NCBI GenBank assembly: GCA_021775475.1
Contig: JAJFHS010000063.1
Location: 1 to 51,138 of the forward strand
Length of the DNA stretch: 51,138 nt
DNA from: Hyphomicrobiales bacterium
Lineage (GTDB): Bacteria > Pseudomonadota > Alphaproteobacteria > Rhizobiales > JAJFHR01
Direction: 5' to 3'
Shown here piece after piece: positions 1 through 8,502 of the stretch; positions within the stretch are counted from its first letter, which is position 1; every line of letters begins with the position of its first letter. A model generated the notes under the pieces. That model saw nothing but the letters and a program-made list of their open reading frames with translations. It did no database searches and had not been told where the DNA came from. The position numbers and the translations under genes are program-made.

Positions 1-106
1 GTCGCCAACCCCGGGCCCTCACCCTCTCCCCCCCGCCCCCCCCCCGTGATGGACAAGGCCCCACGGTGCCCCCCGCCTGCCCGCCGCTAGACCGCTACTA
101 AAAACC
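1..106. repeat. partial C-rich palindromic repeat at the window edge
   Basis: About 100 bases with extreme strand bias: positions 10-46 are almost only C with a few G and T. The order of blocks (CCCGGGCCC, then CCCTC, then a long C run, then GTGATGG) resembles one arm of the palindromic repeat at 51027-51120 read on the minus strand. No gene fits. It lies just past the 3' end of the TRAP permease gene, as the other two copies also lie past gene ends. The long C run may contain base-count errors. Confidence 0.5.
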
Positions 107-1873
107 CTAAAACTCTAAAGGAAGAAACATCAGCCCCAGCCCCGCCAAAACCAGCCCAATACGTACAAGCGCTGGTTTTGGCGCAATCACGCCGTAAGAC
201 ACCAGTGACAGGGCGAAGCCGACTTTGACTGTGGCGAATATTGCGCCTACCGGATTTGAGCTGAGCTTTATCAACTCCGGGTTGGCAATCATACCCAGGG
301 GAATAAGATAAAGCCCTAGCCCCAGAGCCATCGCTGACACGGCAACCTTCAACCAGTTTTCCTCAACCATACCGGCAGCGATAAACACCGCCCCGCACAC
401 CGGCGGTGTTATGGTTGAAAGCAGCGCAAACCAGAATACAAACAAATGTGCCTGCAAAGGTTCCAGCCCCAGATTGATCAGGGCCGGTCCGGCAATGGAT
501 ACCGAAATCACGTAGGCGGCCGTTGTTGGCACTTCCATGCCTAATATGAGGCAGGCAAGTGCGGTGAGCAGCAGGGCAGGCCACAGTTGCCCGCCTGAGC
601 CGGATAGAATGAGTGAGGTGATTTTTATGCCTAGACCGGTGATGCCCAAAATTCCGATAATGATGGAGGCGCACAATATGATGGCCGCAATCATCGACAC
701 CTGTTTACCGGCATTGAGACAGGTTTGTTCCAGCCGCGCGCACGTGCGCTGCCGGTCAAATGTTAAGCGGCCATCCAGCAGCAGCAAGACGGCACCTGCA
801 ATGATCGCCATACAGGCGGCATATTGCGGTGTGTACCCACCGATGAACATGCCCCACAGCAATACCGAAAATGGCACAAGAAAAAAGCCCGAAGTAATCA
901 TAACATCACTCGCTGCCGGGCGTTGGTCAGCGGGAAGGCCTTTTAAGTCGTAACGCGCACTAAAAGCGTTTATGCCGACCCAGACGGCGGTGAAAAACAG
1001 CAACGCCGGTAAGAAAGCCGCTGCCATAATGCCGGTATAAGGCACACCGGTAAGCTCGACCATGACAAAAGCCCCAGCCCCCATCAAAGGTGGCATAATC
1101 TGCCCACCTGATGAGGCAACCGCTTCAACAGCTGCTGCCAATGATTTGGGATAGCCCAGTTTTGTCATGGCGGGCAGGGTGATCGCTCCGGTTGAGGCTA
1201 CATTGGCCGATGCCGAGCCTGAAATTGAGCCAAACAAAGCCGACGAGATAACCGATACCTTGGCGGCACCACCCTTGAGGCGACCCGCCGCAACGGCCGC
1301 CACATTCATAAATCCCTGTCCGGCTTCGCCCGCATTGAGCACCGCGCCGAAAATAACGAATATGGCGACAATACTGACCGAAATGCCGGTAAGCTTGCCC
1401 CAGATACCACCTTCGGAAATTGTTAGCGTGCCGAGAAAACTTTGCAACGGCAGGCCGGGATAACCGAATTCGCCGGGAATATACTGGCCGAACAACCCAT
1501 AGGCCAGCGCCACAATAGCGACCAGCGGCAGCGGCCAGCCGATGGCGCGCCGCGCCATTTCCAGCACTACCACAAGTAGGCTTATGGCGACAAAAATCTG
1601 AAAATCATTTTCAATATAACCGTATTGATCGGCCAGCATCGACTGATTGAACGCAATCCATAAGCTGCTGAAAATACCCAAAGCAGCCAGTATTAAGCCG
1701 GAAATGCGTTCAAACCCGGATTTGGCCACAAACACCAACGTCCACGGCAACGCTAAAGCCATGTGCAAAGGCCGGGAGACAAGATTGGGCACCAGCCCGG
1801 AAAAAATCAGCCACAGGTGAAACGAGATAGTAATTCCACCCAGAACAACCCAGATTATACGCGGGAACAACAC
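107..1873 (-). CDS. TRAP transporter permease, fused small and large subunits (TAXI type)
   Basis: A 588-residue polytopic membrane protein of the TRAP 4TM/12TM fusion family. It should use a cation gradient to import a substrate delivered by the periplasmic TAXI protein encoded just upstream. The N-terminal third carries the DctQ-like helices. The DctM-like core shows SGSASANVASTGAITLP near residue 215, ASSGGQIMPPLMGAGAF near 250, and in the second half GMEVPTTAAY and STITPPVCGA, the paired hairpin motifs of this family. It starts with GTG at 1873, only 6 bp after the TAXI stop codon, so the two genes form an operon. At 588 residues it is slightly shorter than many homologues (600-700). The substrate cannot be read from the sequence. 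Confidence 0.92.
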   Translation of the reverse strand: MLFPRIIWVVLGGITISFHLWLIFSGLVPNLVSRPLHMALALPWTLVFVAKSGFERISGLILAALGIFSSLWIAFNQSMLADQYGYIENDFQIFVAISLLVVVLEMARRAIGWPLPLVAIVALAYGLFGQYIPGEFGYPGLPLQSFLGTLTISEGGIWGKLTGISVSIVAIFVIFGAVLNAGEAGQGFMNVAAVAAGRLKGGAAKVSVISSALFGSISGSASANVASTGAITLPAMTKLGYPKSLAAAVEAVASSGGQIMPPLMGAGAFVMVELTGVPYTGIMAAAFLPALLFFTAVWVGINAFSARYDLKGLPADQRPAASDVMITSGFFLVPFSVLLWGMFIGGYTPQYAACMAIIAGAVLLLLDGRLTFDRQRTCARLEQTCLNAGKQVSMIAAIILCASIIIGILGITGLGIKITSLILSGSGGQLWPALLLTALACLILGMEVPTTAAYVISVSIAGPALINLGLEPLQAHLFVFWFALLSTITPPVCGAVFIAAGMVEENWLKVAVSAMALGLGLYLIPLGMIANPELIKLSSNPVGAIFATVKVGFALSLVSYGVIAPKPALVRIGLVLAGLGLMFLPLEF

Positions 1874-1879
1874 CCAAGC

Positions 1880-2833
1880 TTACATCTGGGCAGCAGTGAT
1901 CGGAAAGCCCGCTTCCTTGTAATATTTCAAGGCGCCGGGGTGTATCTTGCCAGTTATGTGCTTCATCAAATCTTTGCTCACGCCGTTCCACCAGGCTGCA
2001 CCTTTGCCCATAGAAGCTTTTTGCGACCAATAGGTTTTGGTCAGCGCATAGGCAGTAGCGTCATCCATGTTGGTGGTTGTATAAGCGACAACCGGCAGAG
2101 AGGTTGTGGTGATGGGTGCATCCTGACCGGCATAGGTGCCAGCGGGAATAACCAGCCGGGCGCGCTTGCTCTTTTTGATCTGCTCGTCATTGAGCGTTAA
2201 AACCGTAACTCCGGTGCCGGCAGCGGCCTCAATTACGTTGGGGGCGGGATAAGAGCCTGCGGTAACAAACCCGTCAATCTGGCCATTTTTAAGGGCTGGA
2301 ACCGCATTTGATAGCTCCACATTGGCCAGTGTCACTTTGCCTTCAAGACCAAACAATTTGAGATATTTGGCCCCTTCGCGTGCACCAAAGGAACCTTTGC
2401 CCAGCAAAATCGTCTTGCCTTCGAGATCAGCGAAAGTTTTGACGCCACTTTTGTTGCTAACAACGAAATGCATGGTCAACGAGGGGATGGGAAACAAGGC
2501 GCGGATGTCATCAAACTTGGGGTTGCCCTTGTTCTTGAACATCGCCTTTTGTTTCTGCGCCAGACGCACCAGAACCGGCGGTGTTGTAAAAACGTAATTA
2601 CCCGGACGAATAGCCGCTTCTTTGACGTTTTGAACCGAGCCCTGGCTTTCTTCAACGGTGACGATGATGTCTCCACTGGAGCCAGCCTTCATGGCTTCGG
2701 CAATCTGTACCGCCATCTGATAATATGACGATGTGGTTTTGGCTGATTTGTACGTAATGCGTGTTTGCGCCTGTGCACCAAAAGCCAGGGTCAGTCCCAG
2801 AGTGGCAAGGCCGAGTGTTTTTATAAGGTTCAT
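1880..2833 (-). CDS. TAXI family TRAP transporter solute-binding protein
   Basis: A 317-residue periplasmic binding protein that captures a small organic solute for the TRAP permease encoded immediately downstream. I chose the ATG at 2833 because it follows a strong GGGGGAG ribosome site and starts a clean signal peptide (MNLIKTLGLATLGLTLAFGA, cleaved after AQA near residue 22). The mature part begins with a YKSAKTTSSYYQMAVQIAEA segment typical of TAXI proteins (compare GTASGTYYPIG in others) and continues with the GKGSFGAREGAKYLKLFGL and QIDGFVTAGSYPAPNV segments. An in-frame extension to 2887 would bury the signal peptide and is unlikely. The ligand is unknown; some family members are linked to glutamate or other carboxylates. 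Confidence 0.9.
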   Translation of the reverse strand: MNLIKTLGLATLGLTLAFGAQAQTRITYKSAKTTSSYYQMAVQIAEAMKAGSSGDIIVTVEESQGSVQNVKEAAIRPGNYVFTTPPVLVRLAQKQKAMFKNKGNPKFDDIRALFPIPSLTMHFVVSNKSGVKTFADLEGKTILLGKGSFGAREGAKYLKLFGLEGKVTLANVELSNAVPALKNGQIDGFVTAGSYPAPNVIEAAAGTGVTVLTLNDEQIKKSKRARLVIPAGTYAGQDAPITTTSLPVVAYTTTNMDDATAYALTKTYWSQKASMGKGAAWWNGVSKDLMKHITGKIHPGALKYYKEAGFPITAAQM

Positions 2834-2918
2834 ATTCTCCCCCGAGTGAAAATTGCCAGAAGGCAACAAAAAGAAACACTCTAGCAATCTTCATTTGGAA
2901 GGTGCAACAGCTAAGCGG

Positions 2919-3299
2919 CTATTTGATTTTTGCAACCGCCAGCGGCACAGAATATCTTTTGCACCAGATGATAACCGAATCAACTTTGGCGAGATCGATT
3001 TTTTGGGCGGAAAAAGTAACGGATTGCCCACCCTGTTTGGTCAAAAGTTTGATAATGCCACCCGATACCGGCTGACTGCCTTTGCCTAAAGACACATATG
3101 GATCAGGGGCTGCACCCATCTTGTAGCCTTTACCAAGCGTAATGGTGATTTTATCACCGGATTTGGTCACAGTCACATTGCCGGAGATATTATACTGGGT
3201 AGAACTTGGAAAACTGCCGCTGCCAACTTTCCCGGCATAAGCAGTGCCGGATGAAAGCAGAAGTGCCAGAACGATTGCAAAAGATTTTAAAATATTCAT
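2919..3299 (-). CDS. secreted DM13 domain protein
   Basis: A 126-residue exported protein: signal peptide of about 22 residues (cleavage after AYA), then one domain. The C-terminal pattern of V/I-IIWC followed by a hydrophobic strand (Cys at about residue 113), the central GGIIKLL turn and the N-terminal GSGSF strand match the DM13 domain, a beta-rich fold thought to take part in redox or electron transfer through that single conserved Cys. The ATG at 3299 was preferred over an upstream codon at 3344 because it begins the signal peptide directly. It lies 85 bp upstream of the TAXI gene on the same strand, so co-transcription is possible. Function beyond the domain is not known. Confidence 0.75.
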   Translation of the reverse strand: MNILKSFAIVLALLLSSGTAYAGKVGSGSFPSSTQYNISGNVTVTKSGDKITITLGKGYKMGAAPDPYVSLGKGSQPVSGGIIKLLTKQGGQSVTFSAQKIDLAKVDSVIIWCKRYSVPLAVAKIK

Positions 3300-3506
3300 T
3301 TGTCGGATTCCCTTATTTTGGTTGGAGGTTTTTACGGGCAACACACGTTTTCCGGTCAGGAGCGATCTTTGCCTTTGAAACTTCTCCCCATACAGTCATT
3401 GCAATAGAAACACTATGTATGATGAAAACAAGATGACGCAACGGCACTCACTGTATAGTGATAACCTGTTTATTTAAAGATACCGGACAAACAGAGGTAA
3501 CAAGCA

Positions 3507-4502
3507 ATGGGTTTGGCGCAATTTCGAACATTTTCACTCGTCCATCGACCAACCCCGCTGGAGCATTTGAAACAGCTTAGCGCTGCTCTCGGCGGCCCTG
3601 AAATATATATCAAACGTGATGATTGTACCGGCTTGGCCTTTGGTGGCAACAAAACCCGCAAACTCGAATTTCTCATAGGAGATGCCCTGGAAAAGTCTGC
3701 CACCACCATTGTTAGCGTCGGCAGCATGCAATCCAATCATGTGCGCCAGACGGCTGCAGCTGCGGTTAAAGCCGGGTTGAAATGTGAACTTGTGCTCGAT
3801 TGGCAGGTTCCCTGGACGCAAGCCGCTTACGGCAATTCCGGCAATATTCTGCTGGACCGGTTGCTGGGCGCCACAGTGCACCTGTGCAGCAAGGACGAGG
3901 GGCGCAATGACAAGGCAGATGAAGTCATGGCCGCTATCGAAGCCCGTGGTGAAAAAGGTTATTTTATCCCCACCGGCGGCTCTAATGCGGTGGGCTCACT
4001 GGGCTATGTGGATTGTGCTATTGAAATTATGGATCAGGCTAAACATCAGAATATCAAGGTAGATCACGTGGTTCTGGCCTCAGGCTCAGGCGGCACTCAG
4101 GCAGGCATGATGGTGGGCCTGGCCGGCACCGACAGTGGTATTTCGTGCATTGGCATCGACATCGACCATGACCCTGTTGGCGTGCGCGCAGAAGTTACCA
4201 GAATTGCCGCCCAAACAGCCGAGCTTCTTGGTATTTCTCCTCAAACCACATTTGAGCTGGCCGAGGGCTATGGGGCACCGGAATACGGCATGCCCAACGA
4301 CAAAACCATTGCCGCCATCACCCAACTGGCGCAAACAGAGGCGATAATTCTCGATCCGGTCTACACCGGCAAAGCCATGGCCGGGTTGATTGACCTGATT
4401 GCCAAAAACCGCTTTGGCAAAGACGAATCAGTCGTGTTTGTTCACACCGGCGGCGGCCCCGGACTTTTCGCTTACAGCAGTATTTTTGAAAACACACCCT
4501 GA
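3507..4502 (+). CDS. PLP-dependent D-cysteine desulfhydrase family enzyme
   Basis: A 331-residue fold-type II PLP enzyme of the ACC deaminase / D-cysteine desulfhydrase family. The Schiff-base lysine is in GGNKTRKLEF (Lys49) and the QSNHVRQ loop (about residue 76) is intact. Two positions separate the activities: ACC deaminases have Glu in PVYEGK and Leu in HLGG, whereas here they read PVYTGK and HTGGGPG, with Thr at both. That argues against ACC deamination and for beta-elimination from a D-cysteine-like substrate, giving pyruvate, ammonia and sulfide. An L-cysteate sulfo-lyase (CuyA type) is a close alternative. The start ATG follows AGAGGT by 8 bases. It is divergent from the DM13 gene, and no sulfonate genes are nearby. 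Confidence 0.85.
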   Translation: MGLAQFRTFSLVHRPTPLEHLKQLSAALGGPEIYIKRDDCTGLAFGGNKTRKLEFLIGDALEKSATTIVSVGSMQSNHVRQTAAAAVKAGLKCELVLDWQVPWTQAAYGNSGNILLDRLLGATVHLCSKDEGRNDKADEVMAAIEARGEKGYFIPTGGSNAVGSLGYVDCAIEIMDQAKHQNIKVDHVVLASGSGGTQAGMMVGLAGTDSGISCIGIDIDHDPVGVRAEVTRIAAQTAELLGISPQTTFELAEGYGAPEYGMPNDKTIAAITQLAQTEAIILDPVYTGKAMAGLIDLIAKNRFGKDESVVFVHTGGGPGLFAYSSIFENTP

Positions 4503-4528
4503 GGTCTATAAATAATCCATAAAGGTTC

Positions 4529-4768
4529 CTAAAAGTGCTTTTTTGCAAATGCCCTACCTGAGGCAGTTTTTAGATATATCTCGAAATTATCTGCCTTACT
4601 GTGATCAGAAAAAGCAATGTATCCGACTAATTTCCAAGGGGTAAATTTCTTGGTGTGTTTAGATTGGCCTTTATTATGCTTTTCATAGCGCTTCTTGAGA
4701 TCATGTGTGCAGCCGACATAATATCTGTCAGGCTGTGATTCACTTTGCAGCATATAAGCATACTTCAC
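4529..4768 (-). CDS. GIY-YIG endonuclease domain protein
   Basis: A 79-residue single-domain protein of the small GIY-YIG (UvrC-like) group. The sequence YAYMLQ...YYVG is the GIY/YIG pair, KKRYEKHN carries the catalytic Arg region, and NFEIYLKT supplies the Glu metal ligand. I placed the start at the GTG at 4768 because homologues begin right at the first strand; an in-frame ATG at 4840 would add 24 residues read through the adjacent inverted-repeat element. Small GIY-YIG genes of this kind are often found beside intergenic palindromes, and this one lies directly against such an element and tRNA-Pro. Its biological role is unknown. Confidence 0.75.
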   Translation of the reverse strand: MKYAYMLQSESQPDRYYVGCTHDLKKRYEKHNKGQSKHTKKFTPWKLVGYIAFSDHSKADNFEIYLKTASGRAFAKKHF

Positions 4769-4769
4769 A

Positions 4770-4891
4770 CAGTCCGCCTTCGCCCTTTGGGCTTCGTCGT
4801 GACATCCGCTTCGCACGCCCCGACGTTGATTGGGTTTCACCCAATCACGCCGTAGCTAGATTTTGGCTTTGCCAAAATCAGCGAAGGCGGA
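4770..4891. repeat. multi-hairpin palindromic element abutting tRNA-Pro
   Basis: The outer arms are TCCGCCTTCGC (4773-4783) and GCGAAGGCGGA (4881-4891). Inside are three further hairpins: GCCCtttGGGC (4783-4792), TGATTGGGTttcACCCAATCA (about 4827-4847) and GATTTTGGCtttGCCAAAATC (about 4859-4879). Folded, this gives a closed stem with several side hairpins. The right outer arm ends on the base directly next to the encoded CCA end of tRNA-Pro. It may act as the tRNA terminator, as a mobile palindrome, or both. Confidence 0.8.
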
Positions 4892-4968
4892 TGGTCGGAG
4901 TGAGAGGATTTGAACCTCCGACCCCGTCGTCCCGAACGACGTGCGCTACCAGGCTGCGCCACACTCCG
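4892..4968 (-). tRNA. tRNA-Pro (anticodon CGG)
   Basis: Read on the minus strand this is a 77-nt cloverleaf. The acceptor arm CGGAGTG pairs with its 3' partner and is followed by the discriminator A and an encoded CCA at 4894-4892. The anticodon stem CGTCG/CGACG closes the loop TTCGGGA, so the anticodon is CGG and decodes CCG proline codons. The T arm contains GGTTCGAATCC. The 5' half carries the GGCGCAGCCTGGTAGCGCA D-arm typical of proline tRNAs. Confidence 0.95.
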
Positions 4969-5058
4969 ATTTAACAGGGTTTGAGCCTTGACCCTGAATG
5001 CCCGGTACTATATCACCCAATCCGATTGCATGATATCCTCTTATTCGCAATCCTTTGA

Positions 5059-5133
5059 TGGGGCGTAGCCAAGTGGTAAGGCAGTGGGTTTTGATCCCGC
5101 CATGCGCAGGTTCGAATCCTGCCGCCCCAACCA
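5059..5133 (+). tRNA. tRNA-Gln (anticodon TTG)
   Basis: A 75-nt tRNA: acceptor TGGGGCG pairs with CGCCCCA, followed by the discriminator A and an encoded CCA. The anticodon loop TTTTGAT sits between GTGGG and CCCGC, so the anticodon is TTG (glutamine, CAA codons and wobble CAG). The D arm includes AGTGGTAAGGCA and the T arm GGTTCGAATCC. It is divergent from tRNA-Pro, with about 90 bp between them, and is 36 bp upstream of the asparaginase gene. Confidence 0.95.
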
Positions 5134-5169
5134 TCATTTTGTTTGTTTCCTCAAAATCCAGGCCTGATC

Positions 5170-6177
5170 ATGGACAATCCCATTCTCATCGAGACAACCC
5201 GCGGCGGGGTGGTTGAAAGCCGTCACAGAGGTAGCCTCGCCGTTGTCGACAGCGACGGTCATATCCGTTTCAGCCTTGGCGATATAACTACGACGGTATT
5301 TCCGCGCTCGGCCATCAAGGCGTTGCAGGCAGTTGCATCATTTGAAACCGGTGCCATTGAAAAATTCAGCCTGGGCAATGCAGAAGTTGCCATTGCCTGC
5401 GCCTCGCACACCGGCGAGCCGGAACATGTTGTCACCGCTGAAGGCATTCTTAACGAAGCCGGTCTTGGCCGCGATGATCTCGAATGTGGCCCCCATTGGC
5501 CGTCTTATGAAACCGCAGCGTTAAATCTTGCCGGTAAGGGCGAGCGCCCCTGTTCCTTACACAACAATTGTTCCGGCAAACATGCTGGAATGCTGATCTC
5601 TGCCGTATGTCAGGGACATGAAACTTCTGGATATATAAAGCCTGAACATGAGGTGCAGCGGCGCGTCAGAAGCGTTATCGAAGGGTTTTGCGATGTTGAC
5701 CTGAGCGATGCTCCAATGGGAACTGACGGCTGTTCACTGCCAACCTGGGCAATGCCGCTGGAAAAGCTAGCCTATGGTTTCGCCCGCTTTGGCACCGGCG
5801 ATAGCCTCGAGCCCGAACGGGTAAAATTGTGCCAGAAAATCAGATCAGCAGTAGCGGAATTTCCCTTTATGGTGGCAGGAAGCAACCGCTTTTGCACCCG
5901 CATCATGAAACAATTAGGCCAGCAGGCATTTGTTAAAACCGGAGCCGAAGGCGTCTTTTGTGCCAGCCTGCCGCAACTGGGTTTGGGGCTGGCGCTTAAA
6001 ATTGATGATGGTGCCTCACGCGGCTCCGAAGTGGTTCTCGCCCACCTGTTGCAGAAATTAGGTGTGGTCGATGCAGATGAATTTGCTGCCGAGCTTGAGC
6101 CCGGCATTTTGAACCGCAACAATATCAAAACCGGTGATATCAAAGCAGCCTCTGCTCTGAGTGATCTCAAAATCTAA
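5170..6177 (+). CDS. L-asparaginase, Rhizobium etli type II family
   Basis: A 335-residue enzyme that hydrolyses asparagine to aspartate and ammonia. It belongs to the thermolabile Rhizobium etli family (PF06089), unrelated to the E. coli enzymes. The SxxK catalytic motif is Ser47-Ala-Ile-Lys50, followed by SHTGEPEHV (second Ser-Lys region, about residue 80), the metal-site segment NNCSGKHAGML (about residue 133, Cys and Lys) and GTDGCSLPTWAMPL (about 185, second Cys). No signal peptide is seen, so it should be cytoplasmic. I preferred the ATG at 5170 over 5143 because homologues begin at NPILIETTRGG. It is convergent with the TIGR03808 gene across the RIME-like repeat. The tRNA-Gln just upstream may share its promoter region. 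Confidence 0.9.
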   Translation: MDNPILIETTRGGVVESRHRGSLAVVDSDGHIRFSLGDITTTVFPRSAIKALQAVASFETGAIEKFSLGNAEVAIACASHTGEPEHVVTAEGILNEAGLGRDDLECGPHWPSYETAALNLAGKGERPCSLHNNCSGKHAGMLISAVCQGHETSGYIKPEHEVQRRVRSVIEGFCDVDLSDAPMGTDGCSLPTWAMPLEKLAYGFARFGTGDSLEPERVKLCQKIRSAVAEFPFMVAGSNRFCTRIMKQLGQQAFVKTGAEGVFCASLPQLGLGLALKIDDGASRGSEVVLAHLLQKLGVVDADEFAAELEPGILNRNNIKTGDIKAASALSDLKI

Positions 6178-6199
6178 AGTGTGACGAATTTGATTGAAA

Positions 6200-6333
6200 C
6201 CACCTTCTCCGTCATCCTCGGGCTCGACCCGAGGATAGCGCTGAGCTTTCGAAAACAAAGATGCTGTTTTTTTAGCCGAAAATATTGAGGAATGGATCCC
6301 CGGGACAAGCCCGGGGATGACGAAGAAGGATGG
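6200..6333. repeat. RIME-like mosaic palindrome between convergent genes
   Basis: Two internal hairpins, TCCTCGGGctcgaCCCGAGGA (about 6214-6234) and TCCCCGGGacaaGCCCGGGGA (about 6297-6317), are enclosed by outer arms reading CCTTCT-CGTCATCC and GGATGACG-AGAAGG. This two-palindrome architecture and the CGTCATCC...CGGG core match intergenic elements spread through alphaproteobacterial genomes (RIME in Rhizobium and relatives). Its position between two convergent genes suggests it also ends transcription from both sides. Confidence 0.85.
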
Positions 6334-6358
6334 ACCGGAATGAGGAAAGCCAACGTAT

Positions 6359-7705
6359 TTAACTTACCACATTTCCAGAAATCGTAAGATTGTCAAAGGC
6401 CTTGGCGTTGTCGGCTTCCATTAATTCCTGCGGCAGGGTTTTGCCATAGTCAAAACCGGCGATGGCGTGGGTTTTCGAGCCGGAAATCAGGTTGTTTGCA
6501 ATCAATGCTTTACCAGCCCCCAGCGAAATACTTGCCGCAATACCGATGCGTGATTTACGGATAATATTGTTGGTGACACTGACGTCACGCATGTATTTAC
6601 CCCACCCAACAGCAATACCAATTCTGGGGGCATTTTCGACGAGGTTGCCGGTAACTAGCGTATCGGCCTCAACGCCGATACCAATACCACGTTGATCCTT
6701 TTCGCCTTCGCGCACAAACAGGTTGCGGATAATATTATTGGCACACACACCCAGACGCCCACCGTTGTTAAAATTGGTAATGGAAACACCGGCAGCTGCA
6801 TCTTCGACAATATTCTGGGCAATCACCACCCCTTCAAAACCAAACTCGGCATAAAGGGCTACTTCCTTGATGCGCGAACAGGAATTGCCAATGATCTGGC
6901 AGGCGGACCCGGCATTGGAGCGCACGGCGGAAAAGGCGCAATCAGAAATTCGGTTCTGTGCGGCAATAACATTGTGCGCCCGGAAAATATTAATGCCATT
7001 GCCGTTTTGCCCCGAACCGCCGTCTACAGTAGCAATATTCTCAATGCGGTTTTGAGTAACAATCGTGCCATCTTCTGATTTTTGCGACCGCCACACCAAA
7101 ATACCGTTGTTGTCGCAATCATGCACATGATTGGTGGTGATGATGAGCCCTTGGGCATCAATCGAAAACAAAGCAGCTTGGCGCGCGTTGGCCAACTCAC
7201 AATTTTCAATTCTGCCGGAAACACTTCGCAACGAGATGCAATTAGCCGAGCTGTCGAAAATGCGGCAGTCCTCCATGGACAATCCGGTTGCATCCTGAGC
7301 CACAAACAAGGCACTACCCGACAAATCAAGCGTGTTGCCGTTAAGGACGAGGCCGCTTAGCGAAACATTGCCGGTGCCATTGGCACTCAATAACCCGCCA
7401 CCGCCACCGCCATTGTAGCTGAGCATGGATTGCCCCGGCACACCGATGAGTTGCAAACCTGAGGGCAGGGTGATATTGCTCACCGCGTAATCGCCACCGG
7501 GCAAGAACAGCGGCATTTGTTTTGAAGCCGCCTGATCAATAGCATTTTGCAACGCTGCACTTTGATCACCACCGCCGGTTTTAACACCGAAATTCCGCGC
7601 ATTAAGAGAGCTGGGTAAAACCTTGGCTAAAGCTGCCAGCGAAAACCCGGTAGTCAAAGCACCGAAACCGGCTAGCGTTAAAAAATCCCGCCTGGAAAAC
7701 ACCAT
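6359..7705 (-). CDS. Tat-exported right-handed beta-helix repeat protein (TIGR03808 type)
   Basis: A 448-residue protein with a twin-arginine signal peptide (SRRDFLTLAGFGA, residues 4-16), so it should be exported folded. The rest is a chain of short beta-strand repeats with many Asn and Gly (for example ITTNHVHDCDNNGILVW and VTNNIIRKSRIGIAAS), typical of parallel beta-helix folds such as pectate lyases. The N-terminal domain ARNFGVKTGGGDQSAALQNAIDQA is the pectate-lyase-like start. The family is confined mainly to Rhizobiales and no substrate is known. The ATG at 7705 follows AGAGGT by 7 bases. It is convergent with the asparaginase gene. A polysaccharide-acting role is plausible but not shown. 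Confidence 0.85.
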   Translation of the reverse strand: MVFSRRDFLTLAGFGALTTGFSLAALAKVLPSSLNARNFGVKTGGGDQSAALQNAIDQAASKQMPLFLPGGDYAVSNITLPSGLQLIGVPGQSMLSYNGGGGGGLLSANGTGNVSLSGLVLNGNTLDLSGSALFVAQDATGLSMEDCRIFDSSANCISLRSVSGRIENCELANARQAALFSIDAQGLIITTNHVHDCDNNGILVWRSQKSEDGTIVTQNRIENIATVDGGSGQNGNGINIFRAHNVIAAQNRISDCAFSAVRSNAGSACQIIGNSCSRIKEVALYAEFGFEGVVIAQNIVEDAAAGVSITNFNNGGRLGVCANNIIRNLFVREGEKDQRGIGIGVEADTLVTGNLVENAPRIGIAVGWGKYMRDVSVTNNIIRKSRIGIAASISLGAGKALIANNLISGSKTHAIAGFDYGKTLPQELMEADNAKAFDNLTISGNVVS

Positions 7706-7788
7706 GATATCGACCTCTGTTGCATTGCGATAAACAGCCTAGCAAAAAGAAGTAAATATTCAGCGACACGGGGAGATTTTACATTCGC

Positions 7789-8484
7789 CTACCTGCCGAT
7801 GTCTCTTTGACAGCAGCCCTGCATTGGCACCGGAACGTTGCCGGGTAAAACTATTGCCTGATAAGGATAGTCGCGATCGCTCATGCCGTCACTGCAATAT
7901 TCACCGGTCCGGCTGATCAGGGTGGTTATATATTGCGAAGCCGACTTTTGCTTCAGAGTAACAGACCATGTTTTTGTTGGCCGACCGGCAATCTGGTTGC
8001 TGGCCAGAAAATCAAGTTTTTCATCCTCCACCCACTTGTCATTTTTTAAACCGGCACCGTCATAGGTCGACGAAGTTTTTGATACTCTCAAACCCCAAAA
8101 CGGCTCGGTGCCACCGCAAAAAAGCTTTTCCGGCAATTGTTCGCCGGTCCGGGTAAAGGGTTCTGCTTCCAGAAATTTACCATTGACCCAGCCGATAATA
8201 TCACCAAACCGAATATGGCGCCAAAGCGCTCCGTTGGGAAATCTTACAACCATGCCGCTGGTGATAATCCCGGATGCCTGCCAACTCAAGTGTCCGACAA
8301 CCTTGGCATTGCCCAGATTGGACGCCTCTACCGGAAAATCGCGCACGTTTAATCCAGATGTATCACTGACTGATACATTGACCACGCGGAATGTCGTATT
8401 GGGATCAAGGGGCGCAGCAACAATTGACAAAATAGAAAAACCAAATGCCAGAATTACGACACTTATCTGCAAGAGTTTGGTCAT
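7789..8484 (-). CDS. secreted SH3-like / COG3650 protein
   Basis: A 231-residue exported protein: signal peptide of about 23 residues, then a bacterial SH3-like segment (GLNVRDFPVEASNLGNAKVV, GALWRHIRFGDIIGWVNGKF) that probably binds cell wall, and a C-terminal COG3650-type domain. The latter shows CGGTEPFWGLRV, an internal EYCSDGMSDRDYPY strand and a final GCC motif. The start ATG follows GGAG by about 7 bases. It begins 18 bp after the antiporter stop and is the probable last gene of the mutA-mutB-meaB-antiporter run. The four Cys residues could form disulfides in the periplasm. The biochemical role is unknown. Confidence 0.7.
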   Translation of the reverse strand: MTKLLQISVVILAFGFSILSIVAAPLDPNTTFRVVNVSVSDTSGLNVRDFPVEASNLGNAKVVGHLSWQASGIITSGMVVRFPNGALWRHIRFGDIIGWVNGKFLEAEPFTRTGEQLPEKLFCGGTEPFWGLRVSKTSSTYDGAGLKNDKWVEDEKLDFLASNQIAGRPTKTWSVTLKQKSASQYITTLISRTGEYCSDGMSDRDYPYQAIVLPGNVPVPMQGCCQRDIGR

Positions 8485-8502
8485 ATTTTTTCTCCATAGA
8501 AA

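Noticed and set aside
3507..4502. ACC deaminase as the identity of the PLP enzyme
   Set aside because: The two residues that mark ACC deaminase (Glu in PVYEGK and Leu in HLGG) are both Thr here.
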